DNA of 5,380 nucleotides from JAFGOM01 sp964428385 (GCA_964428385.1 CAYRYR010000145.1:1-5380); one strand, 5' to 3'. Positions 1-5,380 are shown, counted from the stretch's first letter. The notes: a model not told the origin generated them from the letters alone. Numbers and translations are program-made.

Positions 1-350
1 ATTCTCCATCTAACTCGGCTCATATACGTCTCGTGCGAGGCATATAAATGTTGTGCATAATACGTGTATTCAATTTGTTTTTTATTCTGAAAAAGGTAAC
101 AAGAAGGTTTAAAATTAAAATTAGAAGGTAAATTTTACAGATATGCTCAAAAATCCCCAAAAATGCGTTTGTTTTGGATTCTACTAACAATTTCCAGAAA
201 GTCCTTTTATTTTTACAATCTCGCGCAAAAAAATAGAATTTGAACAGATCCGGCTTTTCGTATACGTACTACCAAATAGAAACTATTTGTATCAGGTATA
301 TAGAATGAACGGGGAATTGACAGAGAACATAAATGTCTTTGGGTTTAACA
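1..350. other. AT-rich intergenic region, no gene recognised
   Basis: I see no gene here. Every frame on both strands is broken by stops or gives only short peptides without a convincing start. The stretch from about 70 to 240 is especially AT-rich, with T and A runs near 78-83 and 226-233. There are TATA-like strings (around 41-47 and 296-301), a 17-base inverted repeat at 273-289 and an 8-base palindrome at 259-266. A 22-codon reading frame at 305-373 has no good ribosome binding site and is probably chance. The left edge may belong to the upstream region of a gene outside the window. Confidence 0.6.
273..289. repeat. 17-bp inverted repeat (7-bp arms, AAA centre)
   Basis: CAAATAG at 273-279 and CTATTTG at 283-289 are perfect reverse complements around AAA. 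The repeat lies 7 bases upstream of a TATATA string (296-301), so it could be a regulator-binding site at a promoter for the aIF1A leader. No known consensus was recognised, and a chance AT-rich repeat is possible. Confidence 0.35.
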
Positions 351-352
351 TG

Positions 353-360
353 TATAAATT
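353..360 (+). promoter_or_regulatory. Putative TATA box of the aIF1A gene
   Basis: TATAAATT fits the archaeal TATA-box pattern. Transcription would start about 25 bases downstream, near 380, leaving a short leader that contains the Shine-Dalgarno site AGGAG at 392-396. TATATA at 296-301 is an alternative that would give a leader of about 80 bases. This rests on sequence pattern alone. Confidence 0.4.
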
Positions 361-391
361 ACCCGGGTCATGATGACCTGAGTGTGTAACC

Positions 392-396
392 AGGAG
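392..396 (+). promoter_or_regulatory. Shine-Dalgarno site AGGAG before aIF1A
   Basis: AGGAG is the strongest ribosome binding site near the aIF1A gene. It is 3 nt from ATG 400, which is out of frame and stops after two codons, and 8 nt from the in-frame CTG at 405. Its position is the main reason for proposing CTG 405 as the start. Confidence 0.5.
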
Positions 397-404
397 TTGA
401 TGAA

Positions 405-416
405 CTGACGCGTCAG
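405..416. repeat. Perfect 12-bp palindrome at the proposed aIF1A start
   Basis: CTGACGCGTCAG is its own reverse complement. It begins exactly at the proposed CTG start. It follows two overlapping inverted repeats, ACCCGGGT (361-368) and GGTCATGATGACC (366-378), and precedes the palindrome ATCATGAT (424-431). It could bind a dimeric regulator or fold in the mRNA around the start codon, but no function is shown. Confidence 0.5.
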
Positions 417-722
417 GGAATTAATCATGATCAGGACATTCCTGCTGATGAAATAATCAGGGTCAAAATACCAAACGAACGAAACCGAGAGATGTTTGGG
501 TATGCTGAACTAATGATGGGAGCGAATCATATCAGGGTCAAGTGTGTGGATGGTGTGACCCGGATGGGCAGAATCAAAGGAAAAATAAAGAAAAAAGTAT
601 GGATTCGGGAAGGAGATATTCTCATTGTCATCCCGTGGGATTTTCAGGATGACAAAGCTGATATTATCTACCGTTATACCCGACCACAGGTAGAATGGCT
701 TAAAAAAAGTGGATATCTATAA
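405..722 (+). CDS. eif1A: Translation initiation factor 1A (aIF1A)
   Basis: This is the archaeal homologue of eukaryotic eIF1A and bacterial IF1, an OB-fold protein that binds the A-site region of the small ribosomal subunit during initiation. From CTG 405 it is 105 residues, the normal family length. Recognisable segments are IIRVKIP (17-23, first part of the fold), EMFGYAELMMGANHIRVKC (29-47), the basic stretch GRIKGKIKKKVWIREGD (55-71) and DIIYRYTRPQVEWLKK (86-101). The start is uncertain. The in-frame stop at 387 is followed by no ATG, GTG or TTG until ATG 492, yet the homology clearly begins before 492. A start at 492 gives only 76 residues, loses the conserved IIRVKIP segment and has no well-spaced Shine-Dalgarno site. 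CTG 405 lies 8 nt after AGGAG. A one-base sequence error after ATG 400 is the main alternative. Family assignment is firm; the start is inferred. Confidence 0.88.
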   Translation: MTRQGINHDQDIPADEIIRVKIPNERNREMFGYAELMMGANHIRVKCVDGVTRMGRIKGKIKKKVWIREGDILIVIPWDFQDDKADIIYRYTRPQVEWLKKSGYL

Positions 723-754
723 CGAAACCAACTTTTCTCTCTCGCTCACCTCTA
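723..754. terminator. Convergent gap with T-rich tract after aIF1A
   Basis: This 32-base gap separates the convergent aIF1A and glycosylase genes. On the + strand it holds a pyrimidine tract from about 732 to 753, beginning CTTTTCTCTCTC, that could act as the T-rich archaeal terminator of aIF1A. There is no stem-loop. No equivalent T-run is seen for the opposite strand. Confidence 0.3.
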
Positions 755-1627
755 TCATATGAGTTCTTTTACTACATCCCGCGTCACAAAGAGATACTCA
801 AAGGCATACGCAGCATAACGACCAAACTTTTCACGTGCTTCCTGCTGTATGATGTGATCCAGTGCTTGTTGATCTGAAAACCTGATATTTCGATCTTTTA
901 AATACAATAATGAGAAGAGATCCCTGATATGGCTATCAACAGGGAACGCTTCCAGTGCATCAAAAGCAGAAAACGCGATATATTCTGCCGCACTCTTACT
1001 GACTCCACCAATACGATGAAGAGCCTGTATCAGATGAGAATATGGGATCTGATACAAGTGATGCAGCCAATCAGGGTTATTGACAAAGAGTTCTGCAAGT
1101 GCAACAAGATGCAGGTGGTTGCTATGCCCAAGGTTACAATCCCGTATCTGGTACGAATTGGCATGTAAAATGTCCGATGGTGTGGGAAAGATGGAAAAAA
1201 TTTCATTATTGAAGGTAACGGGAGAACCAAGTATATCAGCAATACGTGTGATACGGTCAATTGCTGATGTACGCTGGCTCCGATTCGTACAGATATGACA
1301 GGCGATACAACTCCAGGGATCCTGCCGGATTAACCGAAGACCTTGTGCAGATTTGATTGCCTGTTTCATAAAACGATCAGCAGATATGATATCATAAATC
1401 TCAAAAAGATCTGTATCAAGACTGAAGTACCTGACTATTTCTTCTTCAGGTACCCCATGGTAAAAAAGAGAGTTGCTATCCTGACGAATAAAAACCACAT
1501 TTGTTGCAATGTACCCTTTCCACCAGAAACCATCATAGATCCATCGGAATGCCTGCCCTGAAGAGAGTGTCACATTGAGATCAAACGGTTGGTCAGGTCT
1601 TACATGATAAGATCTGGCCTCGTGCAT
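755..1627 (-). CDS. OGG1-family 8-oxoguanine DNA glycosylase with altered active site
   Basis: This is a base-excision repair glycosylase of the OGG1 type, 290 residues from ATG 1627. The N-terminal OGG domain shows FDLNVTLSSGQAFRW (15-29). The segment QGLRLIRQDPWSCIACHIC (95-113) closely resembles human OGG1. The helix-hairpin-helix is at about 199-217 (IGGVSKSAAEYI) and the GPD-loop aspartate is D231 in FPVDSH. In an ungapped alignment to OGG1, D231 matches Asp268 but the catalytic Lys249 position is Ser212, with Lys211 one residue earlier. The region of OGG1 Asn149 (NNN) reads NRSQ, and the Gln315 position appears to be Phe276. Ser at the Lys position is found in the monofunctional enzyme MutY, so this protein may lack beta-lyase activity or have another substrate. 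The frame stays open upstream to ATG 1747, but those 40 residues do not look like the family, so 1627 is preferred. Neither start has a clear Shine-Dalgarno site. Family assignment is strong; activity is inferred. Confidence 0.85.
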   Translation of the reverse strand: MHEARSYHVRPDQPFDLNVTLSSGQAFRWIYDGFWWKGYIATNVVFIRQDSNSLFYHGVPEEEIVRYFSLDTDLFEIYDIISADRFMKQAIKSAQGLRLIRQDPWSCIACHICTNRSQRTSAIDRITRIADILGSPVTFNNEIFSIFPTPSDILHANSYQIRDCNLGHSNHLHLVALAELFVNNPDWLHHLYQIPYSHLIQALHRIGGVSKSAAEYIAFSAFDALEAFPVDSHIRDLFSLLYLKDRNIRFSDQQALDHIIQQEAREKFGRYAAYAFEYLFVTRDVVKELI

Positions 1628-1730
1628 AGTACTGATATGAGTAGTGAACGCTCTTAAGTACTTGCCTGATATTTTGGGAGAATTAAAGCCAAAGACAAAA
1701 AAAATAGTTTTATTACAAATAACTCTGAAT

Positions 1731-1739
1731 CTTTTATAG
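1731..1739. promoter_or_regulatory. Putative TATA element in the glycosylase/cbiM divergent gap
   Basis: On the + strand TTTTATAG (1732-1739) would place the cbiM transcription start near 1760, just before the Shine-Dalgarno site. On the - strand the same bases read CTATAAAAG, a good archaeal TATA box that would start the glycosylase transcript near 1707, about 80 bases before ATG 1627. One box may serve both directions, or only one. Assigned by pattern and spacing. Confidence 0.4.
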
Positions 1740-1744
1740 CAACA

Positions 1745-1757
1745 CACAATCTTTGTG
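1745..1757. promoter_or_regulatory. 13-bp inverted repeat upstream of cbiM, possible operator
   Basis: CACAA (1745-1749) and TTGTG (1753-1757) are perfect inverted arms around TCT. The repeat sits between the TATA-like box at 1731-1739 and the Shine-Dalgarno site at 1767-1771, about where transcription should start, which suits a repressor site controlling cobalt uptake. The arms are short, so chance is a real alternative. Confidence 0.3.
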
Positions 1758-1766
1758 ATGTTTGCT

Positions 1767-1771
1767 AGGAG
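1767..1771 (+). promoter_or_regulatory. Shine-Dalgarno site of cbiM
   Basis: AGGAG lies 8 nt before ATG 1780 and fixes that start. The upstream in-frame TTG at 1762 lies before this site and can be excluded. Confidence 0.75.
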
Positions 1772-1779
1772 AATTTAAG

Positions 1780-2472
1780 ATGCATATTATGGAGGGGTTT
1801 TTACCTGCTATCTGGTGTATTGTCTGGTGGATTGTCGCTCTGCCATTTCTGATATACGGAATTATCCAGTTGAAAAAGATATTATCTGAAAATAGAGAGT
1901 ATCTCCCGTTACTCGGAGCAACAGGAGCCTTTATATTTATATTGTCAGCTCTGAAACTGCCTTCTGTGACCGGGAGCTGTTCTCATCCTACCGGTACCGG
2001 ATTATCAGCCATCTGTTTTGGTCCTTTCATTACCTCAGTAATCTGTTTAATTGTACTTCTATTCCAGAGCCTCTTTCTGGCCCATGGGGGACTCTCAGTT
2101 CTGGGGGCAAATATATTATCAATGGGCATTGTCGGCCCTGTTGCCGGTTACGGGATATACCGGTTGTTGAAAGATACATCTCTTAATATGTATATTACTG
2201 TCTTTGTGGCATGTGTATTTGCGGACCTGTTCACATATATAATGACATCAATTGAACTGGCTCTTGCATATCCTGCGGAAATCGGAGGATATATGAGTTC
2301 ATTCACCTTGTTCTTTGGAATTTTTGCAATAACGCAGATACCACTGGCTATTGTTGAAGGAATTGTATTAACATTGGTCTTTAAGTACATCGTTCAGTTA
2401 AAACCAGATATCCTGATAACATTACAGGTGTTTTCCAAAGAAAAAATTGACAAAGCCCGGAGTGAGATATAA
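1780..2472 (+). CDS. cbiM: Cobalt ECF transporter substrate-binding subunit CbiM
   Basis: This is the membrane subunit that binds Co2+ and gives specificity to the CbiMNQO importer. It is 230 residues and largely hydrophobic, with about six or seven membrane segments. It begins MHIMEGFLP, the family signature. In the related NikM the metal is held by the N-terminal amine, His2 and a later His (His67), so the exact start matters; here His2 and His69 in GSCSHPTGTG (65-73) fit. The ATG at 1780 is preceded by AGGAG with 8-nt spacing. A TTG six codons upstream would bury His2 and is rejected. It is the first gene of the operon, and its stop overlaps the cbiN start by one base (TAATG). Cobalt rather than nickel is inferred from the adjacent cbiN; a nickel-transporting homologue cannot be fully ruled out. 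Confidence 0.93.
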   Translation: MHIMEGFLPAIWCIVWWIVALPFLIYGIIQLKKILSENREYLPLLGATGAFIFILSALKLPSVTGSCSHPTGTGLSAICFGPFITSVICLIVLLFQSLFLAHGGLSVLGANILSMGIVGPVAGYGIYRLLKDTSLNMYITVFVACVFADLFTYIMTSIELALAYPAEIGGYMSSFTLFFGIFAITQIPLAIVEGIVLTLVFKYIVQLKPDILITLQVFSKEKIDKARSEI

Positions 2473-2783
2473 TGGCAAAGAACTACACACTTGAGATACT
2501 TACTGTTGTCGTGCTGGCCCTGTTTCTTGTGGGATTTATCTATACTACGAATACTATGAAGGATGCAGAATTTGGAGGATCCGACGGAGTGGGATCGGCA
2601 ACGGTCGCAGAGATGACCGGACAGTCAGAGGATGCATTCCAGCCACTGATCCCCCAATGGCAACCTCCAAGTGGTGAGATAGAATCCTGTCTTTTTGCTA
2701 TTCAGGCAACTATCGGTGGTATTATCATAGGTCTGGTCTTTGGCTACTGGATCGGTCAGAATAAGAGAGAGAAGACCACATAA
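2472..2783 (+). CDS. cbiN: Cobalt transport protein CbiN
   Basis: CbiN is the small auxiliary subunit that works with CbiM and is needed for metal loading in Co-specific systems. The 103-residue protein has two membrane helices (about 7-26 and 73-95) flanking an external loop. The loop carries the family signatures FGGSDGVGS (34-42) and WQPPSGEIES (63-72), followed by FAIQATIGGIIIG. The ATG overlaps the cbiM stop by one base, with GGAG at 2459-2462 as ribosome binding site, so translation is probably coupled. Its presence is the best sign that the system moves cobalt, since nickel systems usually have NikN or NikL instead. Confidence 0.93.
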   Translation: MAKNYTLEILTVVVLALFLVGFIYTTNTMKDAEFGGSDGVGSATVAEMTGQSEDAFQPLIPQWQPPSGEIESCLFAIQATIGGIIIGLVFGYWIGQNKREKTT

Positions 2784-2797
2784 TAATAGACATTATT
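2782..2797 (+). repeat. AT-rich inverted repeat between cbiN and cbiQ
   Basis: AATAAT (2782-2787) and ATTATT (2792-2797) can pair around an AGAC loop, from the cbiN stop codon to 3 bases before the cbiQ ATG. It occupies the place where a ribosome binding site would be expected. The stem contains only A-U pairs and would be weak. Confidence 0.3.
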
Positions 2798-2799
2798 GT

Positions 2800-3600
2800 A
2801 TGTTTTATGAATTACTGGAGAATATAGCGCAGAATAATGGAATGCGGGACGTAAGTCCCTATACCAAACTTCTCCTGGGTCTGGGATGTATTCTCATTGT
2901 TATCACCTCACCCGGGTATATTGTCCCCCTTTTTTTGGCAGTAATTCTCAGTTGTTGTATCCTGATATGCGCAAGGATACCTTATCGATTGTATTTATCC
3001 TTACTTTGTATTCCACTCGGTTTTGCAATTACCAGTGTCATTGTCATCATTCTGATAACCGGAGGCGATTATGCCATTTTCCAGTATCAGCTCACTGACT
3101 GGCTCATCCTGTCAATCACACCAGAGAGTTTGAACCAGGGAATCCTCGTGTTTTCCAGAATTCTAGGAGGCATGTGTGCGCTTTTCTTTATTTCCTTAAC
3201 AACCCCGATGACAGACCTTTTTTCTGTAATGAAACGATTTTACATCCCAGATATCCTTATTGATCTGGCAATGCTCATCTATAGGTTTATTTTTATCTTC
3301 ATGGAAAAAGCCCATTTAATTTATAATGCACAGGTTATGCGACTTGGATATGGTAGTTATACAGAAGCATTACATTCATTTGGTCATCTTGCCGGGGCAA
3401 TCTTTATTGCAAGCTGGAATACAGGAGAAGATCTCATTAAAGCCATGGATTGTCGATGCTATTGTGGTCGCTTTGCGATGCTTTCAAAAGAGAGTCCTAT
3501 ACGGACAGGCTCTCTCATTCTGGTTCTTATCTTTCTTATGCTCAGTATTGTTCTTGAAATAATCACTGCAGATTATACCCTTATACACGAGATATTATGA
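2800..3600 (+). CDS. cbiQ: Cobalt ECF transporter coupling protein CbiQ
   Basis: CbiQ is the EcfT-type transmembrane protein that connects the CbiM/CbiN module to the CbiO ATPase. From ATG 2800 it is 266 residues, the usual length. The N-terminus (YELLENIAQNN, then SPYTKLLLGLG) is typical of CbiQ. Several membrane segments follow, then cytoplasmic coupling helices with RLGYG and the motif DCRCYCGRF (217-225), which replaces the common ARG pattern of EcfT proteins, and a final membrane helix (about 237-256). A TTG at 2740 extends the frame by 20 residues into cbiN, but those residues do not look conserved. The chosen ATG lies 16 nt after cbiN and lacks a Shine-Dalgarno site, so it may depend on coupling. 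The stop overlaps cbiO by 4 nt (ATGA). Confidence 0.92.
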   Translation: MFYELLENIAQNNGMRDVSPYTKLLLGLGCILIVITSPGYIVPLFLAVILSCCILICARIPYRLYLSLLCIPLGFAITSVIVIILITGGDYAIFQYQLTDWLILSITPESLNQGILVFSRILGGMCALFFISLTTPMTDLFSVMKRFYIPDILIDLAMLIYRFIFIFMEKAHLIYNAQVMRLGYGSYTEALHSFGHLAGAIFIASWNTGEDLIKAMDCRCYCGRFAMLSKESPIRTGSLILVLIFLMLSIVLEIITADYTLIHEIL

Positions 3601-4772
3601 CGAATATTATACTTGAAGCACGTGATATCACCTATTCATACCCATATGGGCCCCCGGCAATCAATGGAATTAGTTTTCATATACGAAAGGGGGAAAAAAT
3701 TGCTCTTGTTGGCCCTAATGGAGCTGGTAAATCAACATTGCTTTTAATGTTTAACGGAATGATAAAACCTGATTCAGGGATGTTGCTCTATGATAACAGA
3801 CCAATGCAATACGATCGCTCTTCACTGCGTGAGATGAGACGTAAAATTGGATTTGTATTTCAGAATCCAGATAACCAGATAATAGCTCCAACGGTTTTTC
3901 AGGATGTTGCGTTTGGCCCGGTAAATCTTGGGATGGAACCTGATGATATCAGGACAGTTGTGAGTGAATCGCTTATATCAGTCGGACTTGAAGGTTTTGA
4001 ACGTCGCCCTCCGCATCAGTTGTCAGGAGGAGAGAAGAAACGTGTTGCAATGGCGGGCATTCTTGCAATGAACCCTGAAATACTGGTCTTTGATGAACCA
4101 ACAAGTGCTCTTGATCCACAAGGTTCTGAAGATATGATGGAACTGCTTGAAGAGATACATAACCAGGGAAAGACTATTATTATCTCTACCCATGACGTAG
4201 AACTTGCCTATCCCTGGGCAGACAGAGTCATTCTTCTAGAAGATGGATATATTCTGAATGAAGATATACCAGAGAGGGCGTTTGCCAATAAGGATCTGAT
4301 ACGTAAGGCACACCTTTCTATTCCTATTTTTCTTGAGCTGTATCTGGAACTGGTAAAGCGGGGGATGAAAGAATGTGAGCGGCCTCCACGATCAGTCCTT
4401 GATATGATACAGGTGATAGAATCAGACAGACATGGCCAGATGCAGATGCCATGCACTTTATGTGGTGCTATTTATATCACCGATTGTGATACCCTAAAGC
4501 CCGGGGCGTTACAACGTTTTGTAACAGCACATCATATCACTGCTATTGGAGCAATGGGAAGCAGGGCAAAAACGCGATTAAAAGAGGAATTATTGTATCC
4601 AGATTATACCTATGCAGTTATTGATCGCTGTATTCTACAGGCCATGAATGGAAAAGATGCACTTCTCCTCACAACCGGAGGTATGCTGATACGTGCACAG
4701 GAACGAATTGATGAATTTAATCAGGAAAATGCACGCCATATCAAAATAATCACAGTTATAGAATCTGAGTGA
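3597..4772 (+). CDS. cbiO: Cobalt ECF transporter ATPase CbiO with C-terminal extension
   Basis: CbiO is the cytoplasmic ATPase that powers the importer. The ABC domain (about 5-240) is complete: Walker A GPNGAGKST (39-47), Q-loop FVFQNPDNQ (86-94), signature LSGGEKKRVAMAG (142-154), Walker B ILVFDEP (162-168), D-loop SALD (170-173) and switch His199 in STHD. The start ATG overlaps the cbiQ stop by 4 nt. At 391 residues the protein is about 110 longer than common CbiO proteins (near 275-280). The extra part, about 277-391, contains PCTLCG (CxxC at Cys286 and Cys289), Cys297, His312-His313, AIGAMGSRAKTR (316-327), YAVIDRCIL (339-347) and LLLTTGGML (356-364). I do not recognise this domain. The cysteines could bind metal and sense cobalt, but that is a guess. 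Similar tails may occur in CbiO of other methanogens. Confidence 0.93.
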   Translation: MTNIILEARDITYSYPYGPPAINGISFHIRKGEKIALVGPNGAGKSTLLLMFNGMIKPDSGMLLYDNRPMQYDRSSLREMRRKIGFVFQNPDNQIIAPTVFQDVAFGPVNLGMEPDDIRTVVSESLISVGLEGFERRPPHQLSGGEKKRVAMAGILAMNPEILVFDEPTSALDPQGSEDMMELLEEIHNQGKTIIISTHDVELAYPWADRVILLEDGYILNEDIPERAFANKDLIRKAHLSIPIFLELYLELVKRGMKECERPPRSVLDMIQVIESDRHGQMQMPCTLCGAIYITDCDTLKPGALQRFVTAHHITAIGAMGSRAKTRLKEELLYPDYTYAVIDRCILQAMNGKDALLLTTGGMLIRAQERIDEFNQENARHIKIITVIESE

Positions 4773-4862
4773 GAAAGAGAGATTGTATGTGCTCAGTCTG
4801 ATAGTAACGACACCAAAATGACAATTTCATACAGTATCCGGAAAGTGTAACAAATAGAGGAG

Positions 4863-4875
4863 TTTTTTGTTTTTA
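4863..4875 (+). terminator. T-rich terminator of the cbi operon
   Basis: TTTTTT (4863-4868), then G and TTTTT, lies about 90 bases after the cbiO stop. T-runs without a strong stem are typical archaeal termination signals. The gap from 4773 to here shows no gene. Confidence 0.5.
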
Positions 4876-4887
4876 TCAGGACGTGAG

Positions 4888-4916
4888 AAAAAAAATAAAT
4901 CAGAGAAGATATCTCT
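4888..4916 (-). terminator. Terminator of the response regulator gene
   Basis: On the - strand a small stem with arms at 4912-4916 and 4902-4906 (AGAGA/TCTCT, 5-nt loop) overlaps the stop codon. It is followed downstream by a run of eight T residues (A run at 4888-4895 on the + strand). The stem is weak, so the T-run is probably the active part. Confidence 0.5.
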
Positions 4917-5322
4917 AATTTTTATTTGTAGTGAGATATGCATTGATGCATTCAGATAATTTTTCCTTATTATACGGCTTCATCAGAACACCAGAAAAAC
5001 CATAATCCTGGTATGAGATAACAGCCGGATCATTTGCATCTCCACTTGAGACGAGGGCACAGACACCGGCATCATATTGTTTAAGATCATTCATAACTTC
5101 CCGGCCTCCTTTCCCTCCTGGAATGGTAAGATCAAGAATAACGAGATCAAAACCATTTCCATTCTCTTTCGCACTCTTATAGGCTTTGACTGCATCATCG
5201 CCATTTGAAACCGTTATGGGATCATATCCCAGTCGTCTGAGGATGATTGTAGTAATATCACATATTGCATCTTCATCATCCATAATAAGGATCTTCTTCT
5301 TTGTAGGATTATCAGATGCCAT
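4915..5322 (-). CDS. Single-domain response regulator (CheY-like receiver)
   Basis: This is a 135-residue receiver domain with no output domain. The acidic pocket is Asp15-Asp16 in LIMDDED, the phosphate acceptor is Asp64 in VILDLTIPGGKGG (61-73), the conserved Ser/Thr position falls in VSSGD (91-95), and Lys115 is in MKPYNK (114-119). All residues needed for phosphorylation and switching are present. The LTIPGGKGG loop resembles receivers that work with hybrid histidine kinases. No kinase lies in the window, so the partner is unknown. It probably acts through protein contacts or as a phosphorelay intermediate rather than on DNA. It is convergent to the cbi operon with its own terminator, so a link to cobalt is not indicated. 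The ATG at 5322 gives the normal short N-terminus before the first strand (KKILIMDD); no Shine-Dalgarno site is visible. Confidence 0.9.
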   Translation of the reverse strand: MASDNPTKKKILIMDDEDAICDITTIILRRLGYDPITVSNGDDAVKAYKSAKENGNGFDLVILDLTIPGGKGGREVMNDLKQYDAGVCALVSSGDANDPAVISYQDYGFSGVLMKPYNKEKLSECINAYLTTNKN

Positions 5323-5336
5323 TAATATTAGTATTA
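5323..5336. repeat. 14-bp inverted repeat just upstream of the response regulator
   Basis: TAATA (5323-5327) and TATTA (5332-5336) flank TTAG directly before the ATG. It could be an operator, or part of an AT-rich promoter region for a transcript with little or no leader. The arms are short and AT-only, so chance is likely. Confidence 0.2.
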
Positions 5337-5380
5337 CATTGAGAAGAAAAAAAACCTTGTGAAAAAAGCAATTATTACAA

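Noticed and set aside
305..373. Short 22-codon reading frame starting ATG 305 upstream of aIF1A
   Set aside because: No good ribosome binding site, no recognisable protein features, and the length is expected by chance.
397..416. prfB-like programmed +1 frameshift at AAC TGA C in the aIF1A leader
   Set aside because: A +1 shift from ATG 400 leads to the wrong frame and a stop at TAA; only a -1 shift would reach the aIF1A frame, and there is no slippery heptamer.
929..1561. Several 70-80 codon reading frames, mostly on the + strand, inside the glycosylase gene
   Set aside because: They lie opposite or within a clearly conserved coding frame and show no protein features; they are shadows of that gene.
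1628..1747. N-terminal extension of the glycosylase to ATG 1747
   Set aside because: The 40 added residues do not resemble the OGG N-terminus, cover the likely promoter region, and ATG 1627 gives the family-like start.
1762..1779. TTG start for cbiM six codons upstream
   Set aside because: It precedes the AGGAG site and would displace the N-terminal Met-His that binds the metal in this family.
1628..1779. Cobalamin riboswitch before cbiM
   Set aside because: The gap is too short and I found no B12-box-like or other conserved riboswitch core.
2740..2799. TTG start for cbiQ overlapping cbiN
   Set aside because: The added residues are basic and unlike CbiQ N-termini; ATG 2800 matches the family.

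Overview
The window looks like a piece of a mesophilic methanogenic archaeon, most likely of the order Methanomicrobiales and plausibly near Methanospirillum. The reasons are an archaeal-type translation initiation factor 1A, an OGG1-type DNA glycosylase, a complete archaeal-looking CbiMNQO cobalt transporter, AT-rich gaps with TATA-like boxes, and T-run terminators. The genus is an inference from general resemblance; no search was possible.

Layout: positions 1 to about 400 hold no gene I can support and are very AT-rich, with a few small inverted repeats and TATA-like boxes. A palindrome-rich leader then precedes the aIF1A gene (about 405-722, +). Its conserved N-terminus has no ATG, GTG or TTG start in frame, and a CTG after a Shine-Dalgarno site is the best candidate. 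Convergent to it is an OGG1-family 8-oxoguanine DNA glycosylase (755-1627, -). It has the expected domain order, but Ser sits where the catalytic Lys should be, with a Lys one residue earlier.

A gap of about 150 bp separates this from the divergent operon cbiM-cbiN-cbiQ-cbiO (1780-4772, +). The genes overlap by 1 nt (M/N), are separated by 16 nt (N/Q) and overlap by 4 nt (Q/O), so they are probably one transcript. Together they encode an ECF-type Co2+ importer: CbiM binds the metal, CbiN is the auxiliary subunit, CbiQ is the coupling protein and CbiO the ATPase. Methanogens need cobalt for the corrinoid methyltransferases of methanogenesis. CbiO carries about 115 extra C-terminal residues with a CxxC motif that I cannot assign to a known family.

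A gap with T-runs on both strands ends this operon and the convergent single-domain response regulator (4915-5322, -). The last 58 bases are its AT-rich upstream region.

No RNA genes, insertion sequences, CRISPR arrays or cobalamin riboswitch were recognised. The observations most worth following up are the glycosylase active-site change, the CbiO C-terminal domain and the missing canonical start of aIF1A.
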